A stretch of DNA of 64,000 nt from contig NZ_JAHKJW010000002.1 of assembly GCF_019710745.1 (NCBI RefSeq), forward strand, positions 14,006 through 78,005, given 5' to 3'. The DNA comes from Streptomyces beigongshangae. GTDB taxonomy: Bacteria > Actinomycetota > Actinomycetes > Streptomycetales > Streptomycetaceae. Each line of letters begins with the position of its first letter. The first letter of the stretch is position 1. The notes below the pieces were generated by a model that saw only the letters and a list, made by a program, of their open reading frames with translations, had not been told where the DNA came from and ran no database searches. Shown piece after piece: positions 8,439 to 17,752 of this stretch. The translations under genes were made by a program, and so were the position numbers.

Positions 8439-8562
8439 CTTTCGGGGCCAGACCGCACCGGCCCGGGGCAGACCGTGTCGATCGGGAGCAGACCTGCCGG
8501 TAGGGAGCAGACCTGCCGGTCGGGACGCAGGTCGTGCCGGTCAGGAGCAGACCGTGCCGGCC
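8439..8562. repeat. Degenerate ~20-bp tandem array between the paralogous peptidase genes
   Basis: About six imperfect copies of a unit like GGGAGCAGACCTGCCGGT. The array spans the gap between the two genes and enters the last codons and stop of the upstream gene. Confidence 0.6.
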
Positions 8563-10103
8563 GACGGGACCCTGCCGTCCAGCAGATAGCCGTTCACCGC
8601 GTCGCGCACGCACTCGTTCCCGCTGTCGTAGGCACCGTGCCCCTGTCCCTTGTACGTCAGCTCGACACCGACCCCCTTGCCCAGCGATTCCACCATCCTC
8701 CGCGCGCCCTCGTACGGGGTGGCCGGGTCGCCGGTGTTGCCGACCACGAGGATCGGCGCCGCGCCGGGCGCGCTCACATCGGGACGGTCGGCGGCGCCCG
8801 CCACGGCCCAGTCGGTGCAGCCGACCATGCTCCACGCCAGGTAGTCGCCGAAGACGGAAGATGCCTTGCGGAACTCCGGGAGCTTCGCCCGCACGTCGGC
8901 GACGGTGTAGCGCGCCTTGTCGTCGGCGCAGTTGACGGAGGCGTTGGCGGCGCTGATGTTGCTGTACTCGCCGTTCCGGTCGCGCCCGTTCATCGAGTCG
9001 GACAGCAGCATCAGCACCGTGCCGTCACCCTCGTACGCCTGCTGGAGTCCTTCGGTGAGGTACTCCCAGAACTCCTGGGAGTACAGGGCCTGCGCGATGC
9101 CGCCGATGGCGGCGGTCTGGGTGAGCTCGCGGGGGAAGACACCCGGGATCGGCTTCGCGTCGAGATTCCTGAGCAGTTCGGAGATCCGGTCCTTCACGCC
9201 CTGCGCGCCGTCGCCGAGCGGGCACTCCTCGGGCTTCGAGGCGCAGTCCTCGGCGAAGTTGTCGAGCGCGAGCTGGAAGCCCTTCGCCTGTGCGAGGGAC
9301 CCCTGCACGGGACTCCGCGTCGGGTCCACGACCGCGTCGAAGACGGCCCTGCCCACCTTCCGGGGGAACAGGTGGGCGTACACGCCGCCCAGTTCGGTGC
9401 CGTACGAGATGCCGAAGTAGTGCAGCCGGTCGTCGCCGAGGACCTGGCGCATCAGGTCCATGTCGCGGGCGGCGTCGGTGGTGCGCACGTGGGGGAGGAT
9501 CCTCCCGGAGTTCTTCCCGCACGCCTTGTTGAACTTCTTCAGGCCGGCCAGCAGGGTCCGCTGCTCGGCGCCGTCGTCCGGGGTGGCGTCCTGCTGGAAG
9601 TACTCGTCGAGCTGTTCGTCGTCCTCGCACTTCACACCGGCGCTGCGGCCGACGCCGCGTGGGTCGAAGCTGACCAGGTCGTAGCGGGTGCGCAGCTGCT
9701 CGTAGTCCTGGCCGAACGCGGGGAGCGCGGTCACCCCCGATCCGCCGGGGCCGCCGAAGTTGAAGAGCAGCGAGCCGATGCGCCGGTCCTCGGCGCCGCT
9801 CGCCCGCGCGCGGATCAGCGCGAGGCCGATGGTGTCCCCCGCGGGCTCGTCCCAGTCGAGGGGCGCCTTCAGGGTCGCGCATCTCCAGGTGCCGCCGTCC
9901 GGCAGCGGTGACGGGGCGTCCCCGCCGCCCTCGGACCCCGACGGCTGCGGACACGCCTTCCAGTCGAGCTGCTGCGCCGACAGATCCCCGTCTCCGTCCC
10001 CGCCCCTGTCCTCGGAGCCGCCGCCGCAGCCGGCGAGGGCCGCCAGCAGCATCAGGGCAGCGGCGGACAGAGCGGTGGCACGCAGCGGGGAAGGGTTCGG
10101 CAT
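8541..10103 (-). CDS. Secreted S33 tripeptidyl aminopeptidase-like lipoprotein (paralogue)
   Basis: 520 residues. Signal peptide with lipobox LAALAGC, then an acidic Gly-rich linker. The same alpha/beta-hydrolase landmarks occur as in its neighbour: GGPGGSGVTALP, GISYGTELGG (nucleophile serine), VVGNTGDPATP (acid) and GHGAYDSG (histidine). ATG 10103 is chosen because the signal peptide starts there; the longer reading frame upstream has no such character. It is transcribed ahead of the second copy, about 245 bases apart, so the pair looks like an old tandem duplication. The final codons lie in the tandem array described above. Confidence 0.88.
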   Translation of the reverse strand: MPNPSPLRATALSAAALMLLAALAGCGGGSEDRGGDGDGDLSAQQLDWKACPQPSGSEGGGDAPSPLPDGGTWRCATLKAPLDWDEPAGDTIGLALIRARASGAEDRRIGSLLFNFGGPGGSGVTALPAFGQDYEQLRTRYDLVSFDPRGVGRSAGVKCEDDEQLDEYFQQDATPDDGAEQRTLLAGLKKFNKACGKNSGRILPHVRTTDAARDMDLMRQVLGDDRLHYFGISYGTELGGVYAHLFPRKVGRAVFDAVVDPTRSPVQGSLAQAKGFQLALDNFAEDCASKPEECPLGDGAQGVKDRISELLRNLDAKPIPGVFPRELTQTAAIGGIAQALYSQEFWEYLTEGLQQAYEGDGTVLMLLSDSMNGRDRNGEYSNISAANASVNCADDKARYTVADVRAKLPEFRKASSVFGDYLAWSMVGCTDWAVAGAADRPDVSAPGAAPILVVGNTGDPATPYEGARRMVESLGKGVGVELTYKGQGHGAYDSGNECVRDAVNGYLLDGRVPSAGTVCS

Positions 10104-10180
10104 ACCCCCATCCTGGGGCCGCCCGCCGGGGACCGCCCGGGGCGCGAGCCGTGCGGGTGAGGACCCGCGACGCACCGCTC

Positions 10181-12988
10181 CTAGAGCGCGCCCTTGCGGG
10201 TCAGGTGGTTGAAGAACAGCCATCCCGGCAGCACGGGCAGCCACAGGGTGAGCAGGCGGTAGAGGAGCACGGCGGGCGCCGCGACCTCCTTGGGGAGGCC
10301 GACCGCGATCAGACCGACCGTCAGGGTGGCCTCGACGGCGCCCACGCCGCCCGGGGTGGGCGCCGCGGAACCGAGCGCGTTTCCGGCGAGGAAGACCACG
10401 GCCACACTGGCGATGCTGATCGCGGGCATGTCGTCGTTGCCGAACGCCCGGATCGACGCGTCCAGGCACATCACGAAGCAGGCCGTCAGCAGGAGCATGC
10501 CACCGATGCCGGTGATCAGTTTCTGCGGCCGCTGGAGGACGTCCAGCATGCGCGGGACGACCCCCGCGAAGAGCGACCGCACGCGCGTGGCGACGAACTT
10601 GCGCAGGAACGGCACCGAGGTCACCACGAGGGCGAGGACCGCGACGGTCAGCAGCCCCGCGATGACCGTCCGGGACGGCGACAGGGAGGGCGTCTTCTCG
10701 GTACCGGTCAGATAGCCGAACGACAGCAGCATCAGGATGTGGCAGCCGAGCCCGAACAGCTGCGACGCGCCGACACTGGCCACCGCGAGCCCCGGCCGTA
10801 CCCCCGCGCGCTGGAGGAACCGCGTGTTGAGGGCGACACCGCCCACCGCCGCGGGCGCCACGATCTTCACGAAGGACCCGGCGACCTGCGCCGCCACGGT
10901 CCGCATGAACGGCACCCGCTCCGGTACGAAGCCCAGCAGGCTCATGGCCGCGGCGAAGTAGCTCAGCATCGAGAAGAGCACGGCCGCGGCGACCCAGCCC
11001 CACTGGGCGTTGTCGAAGAGCGTGCCGAACTCGATGTGCGTGAGCTGCGACAGCAGGAAGTACGCGCCGAACGCGCCCGCGATGAAGCTGATCAGCGTGC
11101 GCGGGCGGATGCGTTCCAGACGGGCCGGCTCGACCGGCGCCTGCGGTCTGATCAGCAGCACCTGGTGGCGGATCTGGGTGAGCAGATCCTCCTCACGGGC
11201 CTCGTCCAGCGCCTCGTCGATCGCCCGCTTCTCGGCCCGCTGCTCGGCGCGTACGGACTTCTTGTCGGGTTTCCCGGAAGCGGGTCCGGTGCCCCAGGGG
11301 ACGTTCCCGTGCTCCTCGGCGCGGGCCAGTTTGTCCTGCCGGGAGGCCTCCAGGACCGCCTCGCGCTCGCGTTCCGCACGCTCCCGGGCCAGTTTGCGCA
11401 GCGTCGCGCGGTGGGAGCGCGTGAGCGCGATGGGCTGCAGCATCGGCAGGCAGTCGGCGACGGCGTCCGGACCGAGCACACCGACGGCCGAGGCCACCGC
11501 GCGCTCCGCGCCGACCCGCAGGCCGAGCGTGGTCACCAGCTGCGCGACGTCCATGCGCAGCACCAGCTCGCCGGCCGCGATCTCGCCGTTGCGCAGGTCC
11601 GTGAGGATCACCGTGCCGGAACGATCCACCAGGATCGCGTCACCCGCCAGCCTGCGGTGCGCGATGCGCCGCGACTGCAGCGCCTGCACCTGGTGCCAGG
11701 TGTCGCGCAGCAGGTCGTCGGTGATCTCCTCGTCCGGCAGCGAGTCGAGGGTGCGCCCGCCGCTGTGCTCGTAGACCAGCATCACGGCGTCCGGACCGAG
11801 CTCGGAGGTCGCGATCAGCTTGGGCGCGTTGGCCCCGGCCGCGATGGCCGCGTACGCGAGCAGCGCCTCCTGTTCCAGGGCCTGGCGCAGTGACTGGAGG
11901 CTGCGGCGCGTGGTGATGCCGCGCAGCGTCATCCGGCGCCACACGCGGTAGAAGAAGCCCTGTGCCTGCTGTTCGCGGTCCACCACCGTGACGTCCAGCG
12001 GGGCGCCGTCCTGGAGGGTCACGAAGTACCGGCGGCCGCGGTCGCCGTCCGGGGCCTCGGTGGTCTCGTCCCGGGCCGCGCTCACCGGGTGGAAACCGAC
12101 GTGCCGCAGGCCCGCCATCAGGGTCCGGCCGGTGGGCCGTACGTTCGGTGAGCCGACCGCGTACAGCGTCCCGTACGCCACGCTCCAGCCGATCAGCACC
12201 GTGAGGACGATCGAGAAGGGGGTCGTGTAGCCGGTGACCAGCATGGAGAAGGCGTCGAGCAGCAGCACGACCCACAGGACCGCACGCCAGCGAGGCCGCC
12301 GCGACATGCCGACGGCCGTCATGTAGGCGATGACCGGCGCGAGATAGCCGTGCACCGGGTCGGTCAGGGCGTGGATGTCGCCGGGCGAGGGCTGGGTGAG
12401 CGCCTTCTGGATCGAGTCGGGGGCGCCCTTGGCGACCCACAGGTCGGTGGCGAGCGTCACTCCGTGGGCGAGGACCGCGGCCAGCACCCCGTCGGCGATC
12501 CGCAGCCCGTCCCGCTTGATCAGCCGTTCGATGGCGAAGGCGACCGGCACCAGGAGGATCGCGATGCTCGACGCGAGCCCGGCGATCTTGATCAGCAGGT
12601 CGGGTGCCTCGTCGGTGCCCTTGTTGATGTCCTGCGCCAGCCCCGAGGTCGTGCCGTGCGCGAACGCGGCGATCGACAGCAGTACGGCGATCGCGAGGAC
12701 GCCCACCAGCAGGCGCATCAGGTCGGAGGGGCGGTGCACGCGCGCGGGGAGCAGGGGTTCGTCGCCCTCGACCTCTTCGGCCGGGACGTCGTCGGCGACG
12801 ACGCCGGTCTCCTCGGCTCCGCTTTCCTTGCGCATGTCCTTCTTCCGGGACGTGTCCGGGTTCCCGGACGCCACGGACGCCTCCGGTGTTCGCGGAAGAC
12901 TCTCGTCCGTATCGTCGCCCGAGTCCGGCCGCGACGAAACCTCAGAGGTGCCCTCCGCGTCTTCGGGGTACACACCCTGCTGTCTCAT
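10181..12988 (-). CDS. Large membrane protein: kinase-like module plus flippase-like (LPG-synthase TM) domain
   Basis: 935 residues. Residues 1-80 are acidic and disordered, about 95-290 hold several membrane helices, and about 330-540 form a soluble region resembling a degenerate kinase fold (RRLAGDAILVDRSG, then LTDLRNGEIA). A basic coiled-coil stretch near 545-600 is rich in Arg/Glu/Lys. The last ~310 residues are a multi-helix UPF0104/TIGR00374-type domain, related to lysylphosphatidylglycerol-synthase membrane domains, with AGNALGSAAPTPGGVGAVE near the end. A lipid-flipping or lipid-carrier role is inferred from the family. ATG 12988 has GAAGAGAC upstream. The gene is divergent from the alkyltransferase-like gene. 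Confidence 0.8.
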   Translation of the reverse strand: MRQQGVYPEDAEGTSEVSSRPDSGDDTDESLPRTPEASVASGNPDTSRKKDMRKESGAEETGVVADDVPAEEVEGDEPLLPARVHRPSDLMRLLVGVLAIAVLLSIAAFAHGTTSGLAQDINKGTDEAPDLLIKIAGLASSIAILLVPVAFAIERLIKRDGLRIADGVLAAVLAHGVTLATDLWVAKGAPDSIQKALTQPSPGDIHALTDPVHGYLAPVIAYMTAVGMSRRPRWRAVLWVVLLLDAFSMLVTGYTTPFSIVLTVLIGWSVAYGTLYAVGSPNVRPTGRTLMAGLRHVGFHPVSAARDETTEAPDGDRGRRYFVTLQDGAPLDVTVVDREQQAQGFFYRVWRRMTLRGITTRRSLQSLRQALEQEALLAYAAIAAGANAPKLIATSELGPDAVMLVYEHSGGRTLDSLPDEEITDDLLRDTWHQVQALQSRRIAHRRLAGDAILVDRSGTVILTDLRNGEIAAGELVLRMDVAQLVTTLGLRVGAERAVASAVGVLGPDAVADCLPMLQPIALTRSHRATLRKLARERAEREREAVLEASRQDKLARAEEHGNVPWGTGPASGKPDKKSVRAEQRAEKRAIDEALDEAREEDLLTQIRHQVLLIRPQAPVEPARLERIRPRTLISFIAGAFGAYFLLSQLTHIEFGTLFDNAQWGWVAAAVLFSMLSYFAAAMSLLGFVPERVPFMRTVAAQVAGSFVKIVAPAAVGGVALNTRFLQRAGVRPGLAVASVGASQLFGLGCHILMLLSFGYLTGTEKTPSLSPSRTVIAGLLTVAVLALVVTSVPFLRKFVATRVRSLFAGVVPRMLDVLQRPQKLITGIGGMLLLTACFVMCLDASIRAFGNDDMPAISIASVAVVFLAGNALGSAAPTPGGVGAVEATLTVGLIAVGLPKEVAAPAVLLYRLLTLWLPVLPGWLFFNHLTRKGAL

Positions 12989-13164
12989 CGTCTCTTCTTG
13001 GTCTCGTATCACCGGTAACCGCCCGCACGATGGTGGCATGCCCCGCGGACACAGGGGGGCATCAGGGTGCGGTGCGGGGGCGCACAGTCTGCCCGAAGCG
13101 GTGTCGTGGGGCGAGGGACATGCACGGGCGCCGCCGCGTCACGTTGTCGGAGGGGTGGGGCAGG

Positions 13165-13539
13165 ATGGACCGGATGAGCGAGCAGAGCCCCCCGGCGGAC
13201 GTCTTGCCGGAGTACGCGGAGCGGGTCCTCGACGTCGCCGACCGGATTCCGCCCGGGCGCGTCATGACGTACGGCGACGTCGCGGAGTGGCTGGAGGACG
13301 GCGGCCCGCGACAGGTCGGCCGGGTGATGGCCCTCTACGGGGGTGCCGTCCCGTGGTGGCGGGTCGTCCGCGCGGACGGGGCGCTGCTCCCCGGCCACGA
13401 ACTGGGGGCGCTGGACCACTACCGGGCGGAAGGCACGCCGCTCAAGGAGGCCAGCAGGGCCGCCGAGGGGCATCTGCCGCGTATCGACATGAGACGGGCC
13501 CGGTGGGACGGCGACGACCGTACGGGGGGTCACACGTGA
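13165..13539 (+). CDS. Alkyltransferase-like (ATL) DNA-binding protein
   Basis: 124 residues matching the C-terminal DNA-binding domain of O6-alkylguanine alkyltransferases: PPGRVMTYGDVAEWL, RQVGRVMALY, then VPWWRVVRADG. The catalytic Pro-Cys-His-Arg of MGMT is replaced by Pro-Trp-Trp-Arg, so it cannot accept alkyl groups. ATLs bind O6-alkylguanine and hand lesions to nucleotide excision repair. Most ATLs have PWHR, so the second tryptophan is notable. ATG 13165 has GGAGGGG upstream; 13174 is an in-frame alternative. It heads a block of DNA repair genes. Confidence 0.85.
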   Translation: MDRMSEQSPPADVLPEYAERVLDVADRIPPGRVMTYGDVAEWLEDGGPRQVGRVMALYGGAVPWWRVVRADGALLPGHELGALDHYRAEGTPLKEASRAAEGHLPRIDMRRARWDGDDRTGGHT

Positions 13540-13967
13540 CAGCTCCCGGCACGGGAATGCCGGCAACAGGGGCAGGAACAGGACGGGGAACAGGAGCAGG
13601 AAGGGGGCAGATGGCCCGTACGGGTGAATGCGGGCACTCCCGTGACATGCCGTACGTTCGTGATGCGGGGGACGCCCGTGCGGGGAGGGAACACGGTGCC
13701 GGGAAGAAGCACAGGTCCGGGAGGGAACACAGGTCCGGGAGGGAACCCTGTGCCGGGAGGGAACACGGGGAAGCGCTGCTTCCACGGCGTTCACCGGCGT
13801 AGCGTCGACAGGCGTCCCGTTCACCCCGCGGTCACCGCCAGCCCCGCGCTGCCGTCCTACCACCCGTAGTCCCGACCTACCCCGTAGTCCCGACGCGATC
13901 CCCCGGCGACGGCGTTCCGCGCCGCCGGAGACAAGCCCGAGCACACCCACCAGGACCGGCGAACCAC
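13540..13967. other. Gene-poor stretch between the ATL gene and adnA
   Basis: A GTG at 13536 overlaps the ATL stop and opens a frame to 13802, but most of it encodes a repetitive Gly-Arg-Glu-His product from the tandem array inside, so I do not call it a gene. From 13803 to 13967 I see only short C-rich repeats (CCCGTAGTCCCGAC twice near 13865-13893). Confidence 0.5.
13683..13770. repeat. 18-bp tandem array, five copies
   Basis: Consensus near GGGAGGGAACACAGGTCC, starting at 13683, 13701, 13719, 13737 and 13755. The second copy is the most diverged. Read on the minus strand it would give a Pro-Gly-Pro-Val-rich peptide. Confidence 0.8.
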
Positions 13968-16900
13968 GTGAGCACCTCTTCCTCCACCAAGCGCCTGTCG
14001 TACCCCAGGGGTCGACAGGGAACCAGTGGCGCTTACCGGCTGGTCCGTACCCCGCCGGCCCGGACGGCTCCCCCCCGGTTGGACGCGGCACAGCGCGCGG
14101 CGGTTGACCACGAGAGCGGTCCGCTGCTCGTTCTCGCTGGCCCCGGCACCGGTAAGACGACCACGCTCGTGGAGTCCGTGGCGGCCCGGATCGCGCGCGG
14201 CGCGGACCCCGAGCGGGTCCTGGTCCTGACGTTCAGCCGCAAGGCCGCCGTGGAACTGCGTGACCGCATGGCGCTGCGCATGGGAGCGGCACGTGCGCCC
14301 CAGGCGACCACTTTCCACTCCTTCTGCTACGCCCTGGTCCGGGCGCACCAGGACAGCGACCTGTTCGTGGAACCGGTGCGGCTGCTCTCCGGTCCCGAAC
14401 AGGACGTGGCGGTACGGGAACTGCTCGCGGGTCAGCCCGGCCTGGAGCGGCTCGGCCTCGCCCATGTGCGCTGGCCGGACGAGCTGCGCGCGTGCCTGAC
14501 GACGCGCGGCTTCGCCGACGAGGTCCGCGCGGTCCTCGCCCGCAGCCGTGAACTGGGCCTCGGTCCCGACGCCCTGCGGACCTTCGCGAGGCGCATCGGC
14601 CGCCCCGACTGGCTCGCCGCCTCCGCCTTCCTCGCCGAGTACCTCGACGTGCTCGACATGCAGGGGGTGCTCGACTACGCGGAACTGGTGCACCGCGCGG
14701 TGCTGCTGGCCCGCCGCCCGGACGTGGCCGGACGGCTCGCCGAGCGGTACGACGCGGTCCTCGTCGACGAGTACCAGGACACGGACCCTGCGCAACTGCG
14801 GCTCCTGGACGCGCTCGCGGGCGGCGGCCGCACACTGGTGGCCTTCGGCGACCCCGACCAGTCGATCTACGCGTTCCGCGGTGCCGACGTGAACGGCATC
14901 CTGGACTTCCCGGAAGCCTTCCCGCGCGCGGACGGCACACCGGCGCCGGTCGAGGCCCTGAGGACGTCACGCAGGTCGGGCGCGGACCTGCTGGCGGCCA
15001 CCCGGCTGCTGACCCGGCGCATGCCCCTGACCCGCCTCCCGGCGGAAAAGGTGCGTGCCCACCGGGAGCCGGCTCCCGTACGGGAGGGCGGCCGTGTGGA
15101 GGTCTACACGTACCCGACCCCCGGTACGGAGCTGGACAACATCGCGGACATCCTGCGCCGGGCCCATCTGGAGGACGGCGTTCCGTGGAACGAGATGGCC
15201 GTCCTGGTGCGCGCCGGGGCCCGCACCGTCCCGATGGTCCGGCGCGCTCTCACCGCGGCCGGTGTTCCCCTCGACATCGACGGCGACGACCTGCCCCTGC
15301 GTCACGAACCCGCGGTGGCGCCCCTGCTGACCGCGCTCAGGGCGGTGGCCGCGGCGGAGCTGGGGGAGACGGCACCGGATCCGGTGCCGCCGGGCGGGGA
15401 GCCGGAAAATCCCGAGGAGCCGGAAAATCCCGAGGAACCGGCGGAGCCCGAGGAGCCCGGAGCGGCCGTGTCCGGACCTGAGGGCGCCGGACCGCCCGAG
15501 TCCGAAGCCGAAGACCCCGGCGCGCCGGTCCTCGAAGCGGCGCCGCCCACGGCGGAGCCGGCTGTGGCGGAGCCGGTCATGGAGGAACCGGTCGTGGAAG
15601 AGCCGGTCGTGGAAGAGCCGCCCGTCCGGGAGAGGCCGTGGCTCGACGTCGAGACCGCGCTCACCCTCCTCACGTCCCCGCTCGCCGGTATGGACGCCGC
15701 CGATCTGCGCCGCCTGGGCCGGGCCCTGCGCGAGGAGGAGCGGGCCGGTGGCAACCACCTGCCGCCGCCCTCCGACGAGTTGCTGGCACGGGCACTGGCC
15801 GAACCGGAGCGACTGGTCGCCCACGACCCGTCGTACGCGCGCGGGGCACAGCGTCTGGGCGCCCTCCTGCGCAAGGCACGGGAGCGCCTTGCCGGGGGCG
15901 GCACCGCCGAGGAGGCGCTCTGGGAGTTGTGGGACGGCACTCCCTGGCCGCAGCGCCTGGAGCGGGCCGCCCGGCGCGGCGGCGCGGCCGGGCGCAACGC
16001 GGACCGCGATCTCGACGCCGTGTGCGCGCTGTTCGCGACGGCCGCCCGCGCCGAGGAGCGCGTCGGCGGCCGGGGCGCCCTCAACTTCCTGGAGGAGATC
16101 GAGGCCCAGGACATCGCCGCCGACACGCTCACCGGAAGGACCGTGCGCCCCGACGCCGTACGGCTGATGACCGCGCACCGCTCCAAGGGCCTGGAGTGGA
16201 CCCTCGTCGTCGTCGCGGGCGTCCAGGAGGGCCTGTGGCCCGACCTGCGCCGCCGGGGTTCGCTCCTGGAGGCCGACCGCATCGGACGGGACGGCCTCGC
16301 GGAGCCGCTCACCCCCGGGGCGCTCCTCTCCGAGGAACGCCGTCTGTTCTACGTGGCCGCCACGCGCGCGCGTGAACGCCTCGTCGTCACCGCCGTGAAG
16401 GCCCCCGCCGACGACGGCGACCAGCCTTCCCGCTTCCTCACCGAACTCGGCGTCGAACCGAAGGACATAACGAGCCGCCCCCGCCGCCCCCTGTCCGTCG
16501 CGGCGCTCGTCGCCGAACTCCGGGCCACGACGGTCGACCCCCGGGTCTCGGACGCCCTCAGGGAGGCCGCGGCCCGCCGCCTCGGCACGCTCGCCGCGCT
16601 CGGCGACGAGGACGGCCGCCCCCTGGTGCCGTCCGCGCACCCCTACCGCTGGTGGGGCATGTACGAACCGACCGAGAGCAAGGTGCCGCTGCGCGACCGC
16701 GACCACCCCGTCGTGCTCTCCGGCAGCGCTCTCGACCAGCTCGCCAACACCTGCGCCCTGCAGTGGTTCCTGGGCCGCGAGGTGAAGGCCGACGCCCCGG
16801 CCACCGCCGCCCAGGGCTTCGGCAACGTGGTGCACGTCCTGGCCGACGAGGTCGCCTCCGGCCGCACACCCGCCGACCTCGCCGTCCTCATGGAGCGCCT

Positions 16901-17510
16901 GGACTCCGTGTGGGAGGCGCTCGCCTTCGACGCGCCCTGGAAGTCCTCGCAGGAGAAGGAGCACGCGCGCGTGGCGCTCGAACGCTTCCTGAAGTGGCAC
17001 GTCATGGACCGCGCCGAACGGACTCCGGTCGCCAGCGAGCACGACTTCGACGTCACCCTCGAAGCCGGCTCCTACGAAGTCCGCATCCGCGGCTCCATGG
17101 ACCGCGTCGAACGGGACGCCGAAGGCCGCGCCTACGTGGTCGACTTCAAGACCGGCAAACAGGCACCGAGCGCCGCCGAGGTGGCCCACCACCCGCAACT
17201 CGCCGTCTACCAGCTCGCGGTCCGCGAGGGCGCCGTCGACGAGGTCTTCGGCGGTGACCGCCCCGACCCGGGCGGCGCCGAACTCGTCCAGCTGCGCCAG
17301 GGCGCCCCCAGGAGGGACGGCGGCGAGACCCTGCCCAAGGTGCAGGCCCAGGAGCCGCTGGAAGGGGAATGGGTCGGCGACCTGCTCGCCACCGCCGCGG
17401 GCAAGGTCCTCGACGAACGGTTCACGCCGTCGACGGGCCAGCACTGCGCGCACTGCGCGTTCCGGGCCTCGTGCAGCGCCCGCCCGGAAGGACGCCACGT
17501 CGTCGAGTGA
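13968..17510 (+). CDS. adnA: Helicase-nuclease subunit AdnA
   Basis: 1180 residues: UvrD-type superfamily 1A motor fused to a RecB-like nuclease, one half of the AdnAB end-resection machine. Walker A is AGPGTGKTTT (about 57-66), Walker B LVDEYQDTDP (about 264), then GDPDQSIYAFRG, TAHRSKGLEW (about 733) and YVAATRARERL (about 793). The nuclease has VVDFKTGKQ near 1057, and cysteines at about 928 plus CAHCAFRASC near 1160 for an iron-sulfur cluster. Residues about 470-560 are an acidic Pro/Glu insert built from 18-bp and 15-bp DNA repeats (from 15399). The GTG start follows from similarity. AdnA is assigned to the upstream gene by mycobacterial gene order. Confidence 0.9.
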   Translation: MSTSSSTKRLSYPRGRQGTSGAYRLVRTPPARTAPPRLDAAQRAAVDHESGPLLVLAGPGTGKTTTLVESVAARIARGADPERVLVLTFSRKAAVELRDRMALRMGAARAPQATTFHSFCYALVRAHQDSDLFVEPVRLLSGPEQDVAVRELLAGQPGLERLGLAHVRWPDELRACLTTRGFADEVRAVLARSRELGLGPDALRTFARRIGRPDWLAASAFLAEYLDVLDMQGVLDYAELVHRAVLLARRPDVAGRLAERYDAVLVDEYQDTDPAQLRLLDALAGGGRTLVAFGDPDQSIYAFRGADVNGILDFPEAFPRADGTPAPVEALRTSRRSGADLLAATRLLTRRMPLTRLPAEKVRAHREPAPVREGGRVEVYTYPTPGTELDNIADILRRAHLEDGVPWNEMAVLVRAGARTVPMVRRALTAAGVPLDIDGDDLPLRHEPAVAPLLTALRAVAAAELGETAPDPVPPGGEPENPEEPENPEEPAEPEEPGAAVSGPEGAGPPESEAEDPGAPVLEAAPPTAEPAVAEPVMEEPVVEEPVVEEPPVRERPWLDVETALTLLTSPLAGMDAADLRRLGRALREEERAGGNHLPPPSDELLARALAEPERLVAHDPSYARGAQRLGALLRKARERLAGGGTAEEALWELWDGTPWPQRLERAARRGGAAGRNADRDLDAVCALFATAARAEERVGGRGALNFLEEIEAQDIAADTLTGRTVRPDAVRLMTAHRSKGLEWTLVVVAGVQEGLWPDLRRRGSLLEADRIGRDGLAEPLTPGALLSEERRLFYVAATRARERLVVTAVKAPADDGDQPSRFLTELGVEPKDITSRPRRPLSVAALVAELRATTVDPRVSDALREAAARRLGTLAALGDEDGRPLVPSAHPYRWWGMYEPTESKVPLRDRDHPVVLSGSALDQLANTCALQWFLGREVKADAPATAAQGFGNVVHVLADEVASGRTPADLAVLMERLDSVWEALAFDAPWKSSQEKEHARVALERFLKWHVMDRAERTPVASEHDFDVTLEAGSYEVRIRGSMDRVERDAEGRAYVVDFKTGKQAPSAAEVAHHPQLAVYQLAVREGAVDEVFGGDRPDPGGAELVQLRQGAPRRDGGETLPKVQAQEPLEGEWVGDLLATAAGKVLDERFTPSTGQHCAHCAFRASCSARPEGRHVVE

Positions 17511-17552
17511 CGGGCCGCGGCGGCTTCGGCGGCCGCCCGGCCCCCCACCGTG

Positions 17553-17648
17553 GTATGACCTGGAAGTCCGCCACCGCATGACACCGGGGACCCCACCGCC
17601 GCATGACACCGGGGACTCCACCGCCGTATGACCCGGAAGTCCGCCGCC
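17553..17648. repeat. Four-copy 23-25-bp tandem array between adnA and adnB
   Basis: Units start at 17553, 17576, 17601 and 17626. The middle two are nearly identical (GCATGACACCGGGGAC...), and the outer two share GTATGACC-GGAAGTCCG. No coding sense is apparent. Confidence 0.8.
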
Positions 17649-17739
17649 GTACGAGAAGTGACATATGGCACCACACGTGCTGACCTGCGTGTCCTCCGTC
17701 CCGGCCGCCGAATCGGCGCCGGCTGTCAGTGGACGCGGC

Positions 17740-17745
17740 TAGCCT
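17740..17745 (+). promoter_or_regulatory. -10 element for a leaderless adnB transcript
   Basis: TAGCCT lies seven bases before GTG 17753, and no ribosome-binding site is visible. This spacing would put the transcription start at or next to the first base of the start codon. Confidence 0.5.
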
Positions 17746-17752
17746 CTCTGAC

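Noticed and set aside
6825..9911. Plus-strand reading frame of about 1028 codons across the two S33 peptidase genes
   Set aside because: It runs through both paralogues in the same antisense register and has no recognisable domain. The minus strand has signal peptides and catalytic triads.
13551..13577. GGGAAT at 13551 as a sigma-R promoter for adnA
   Set aside because: No GTT at 18-19 bases downstream, and the match lies in the repeat-rich gap far from adnA.
13683..13770. Possible CRISPR-like array
   Set aside because: Units are 18 bp and head to tail with no unique spacers; no cas genes nearby. The same holds for the other arrays.
13536..13802. GTGA-coupled 88-codon ORF after the ATL gene
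   Set aside because: Most of its sequence is the 18-bp array, and codon use is unlike the neighbours. The overlap alone is weak support.
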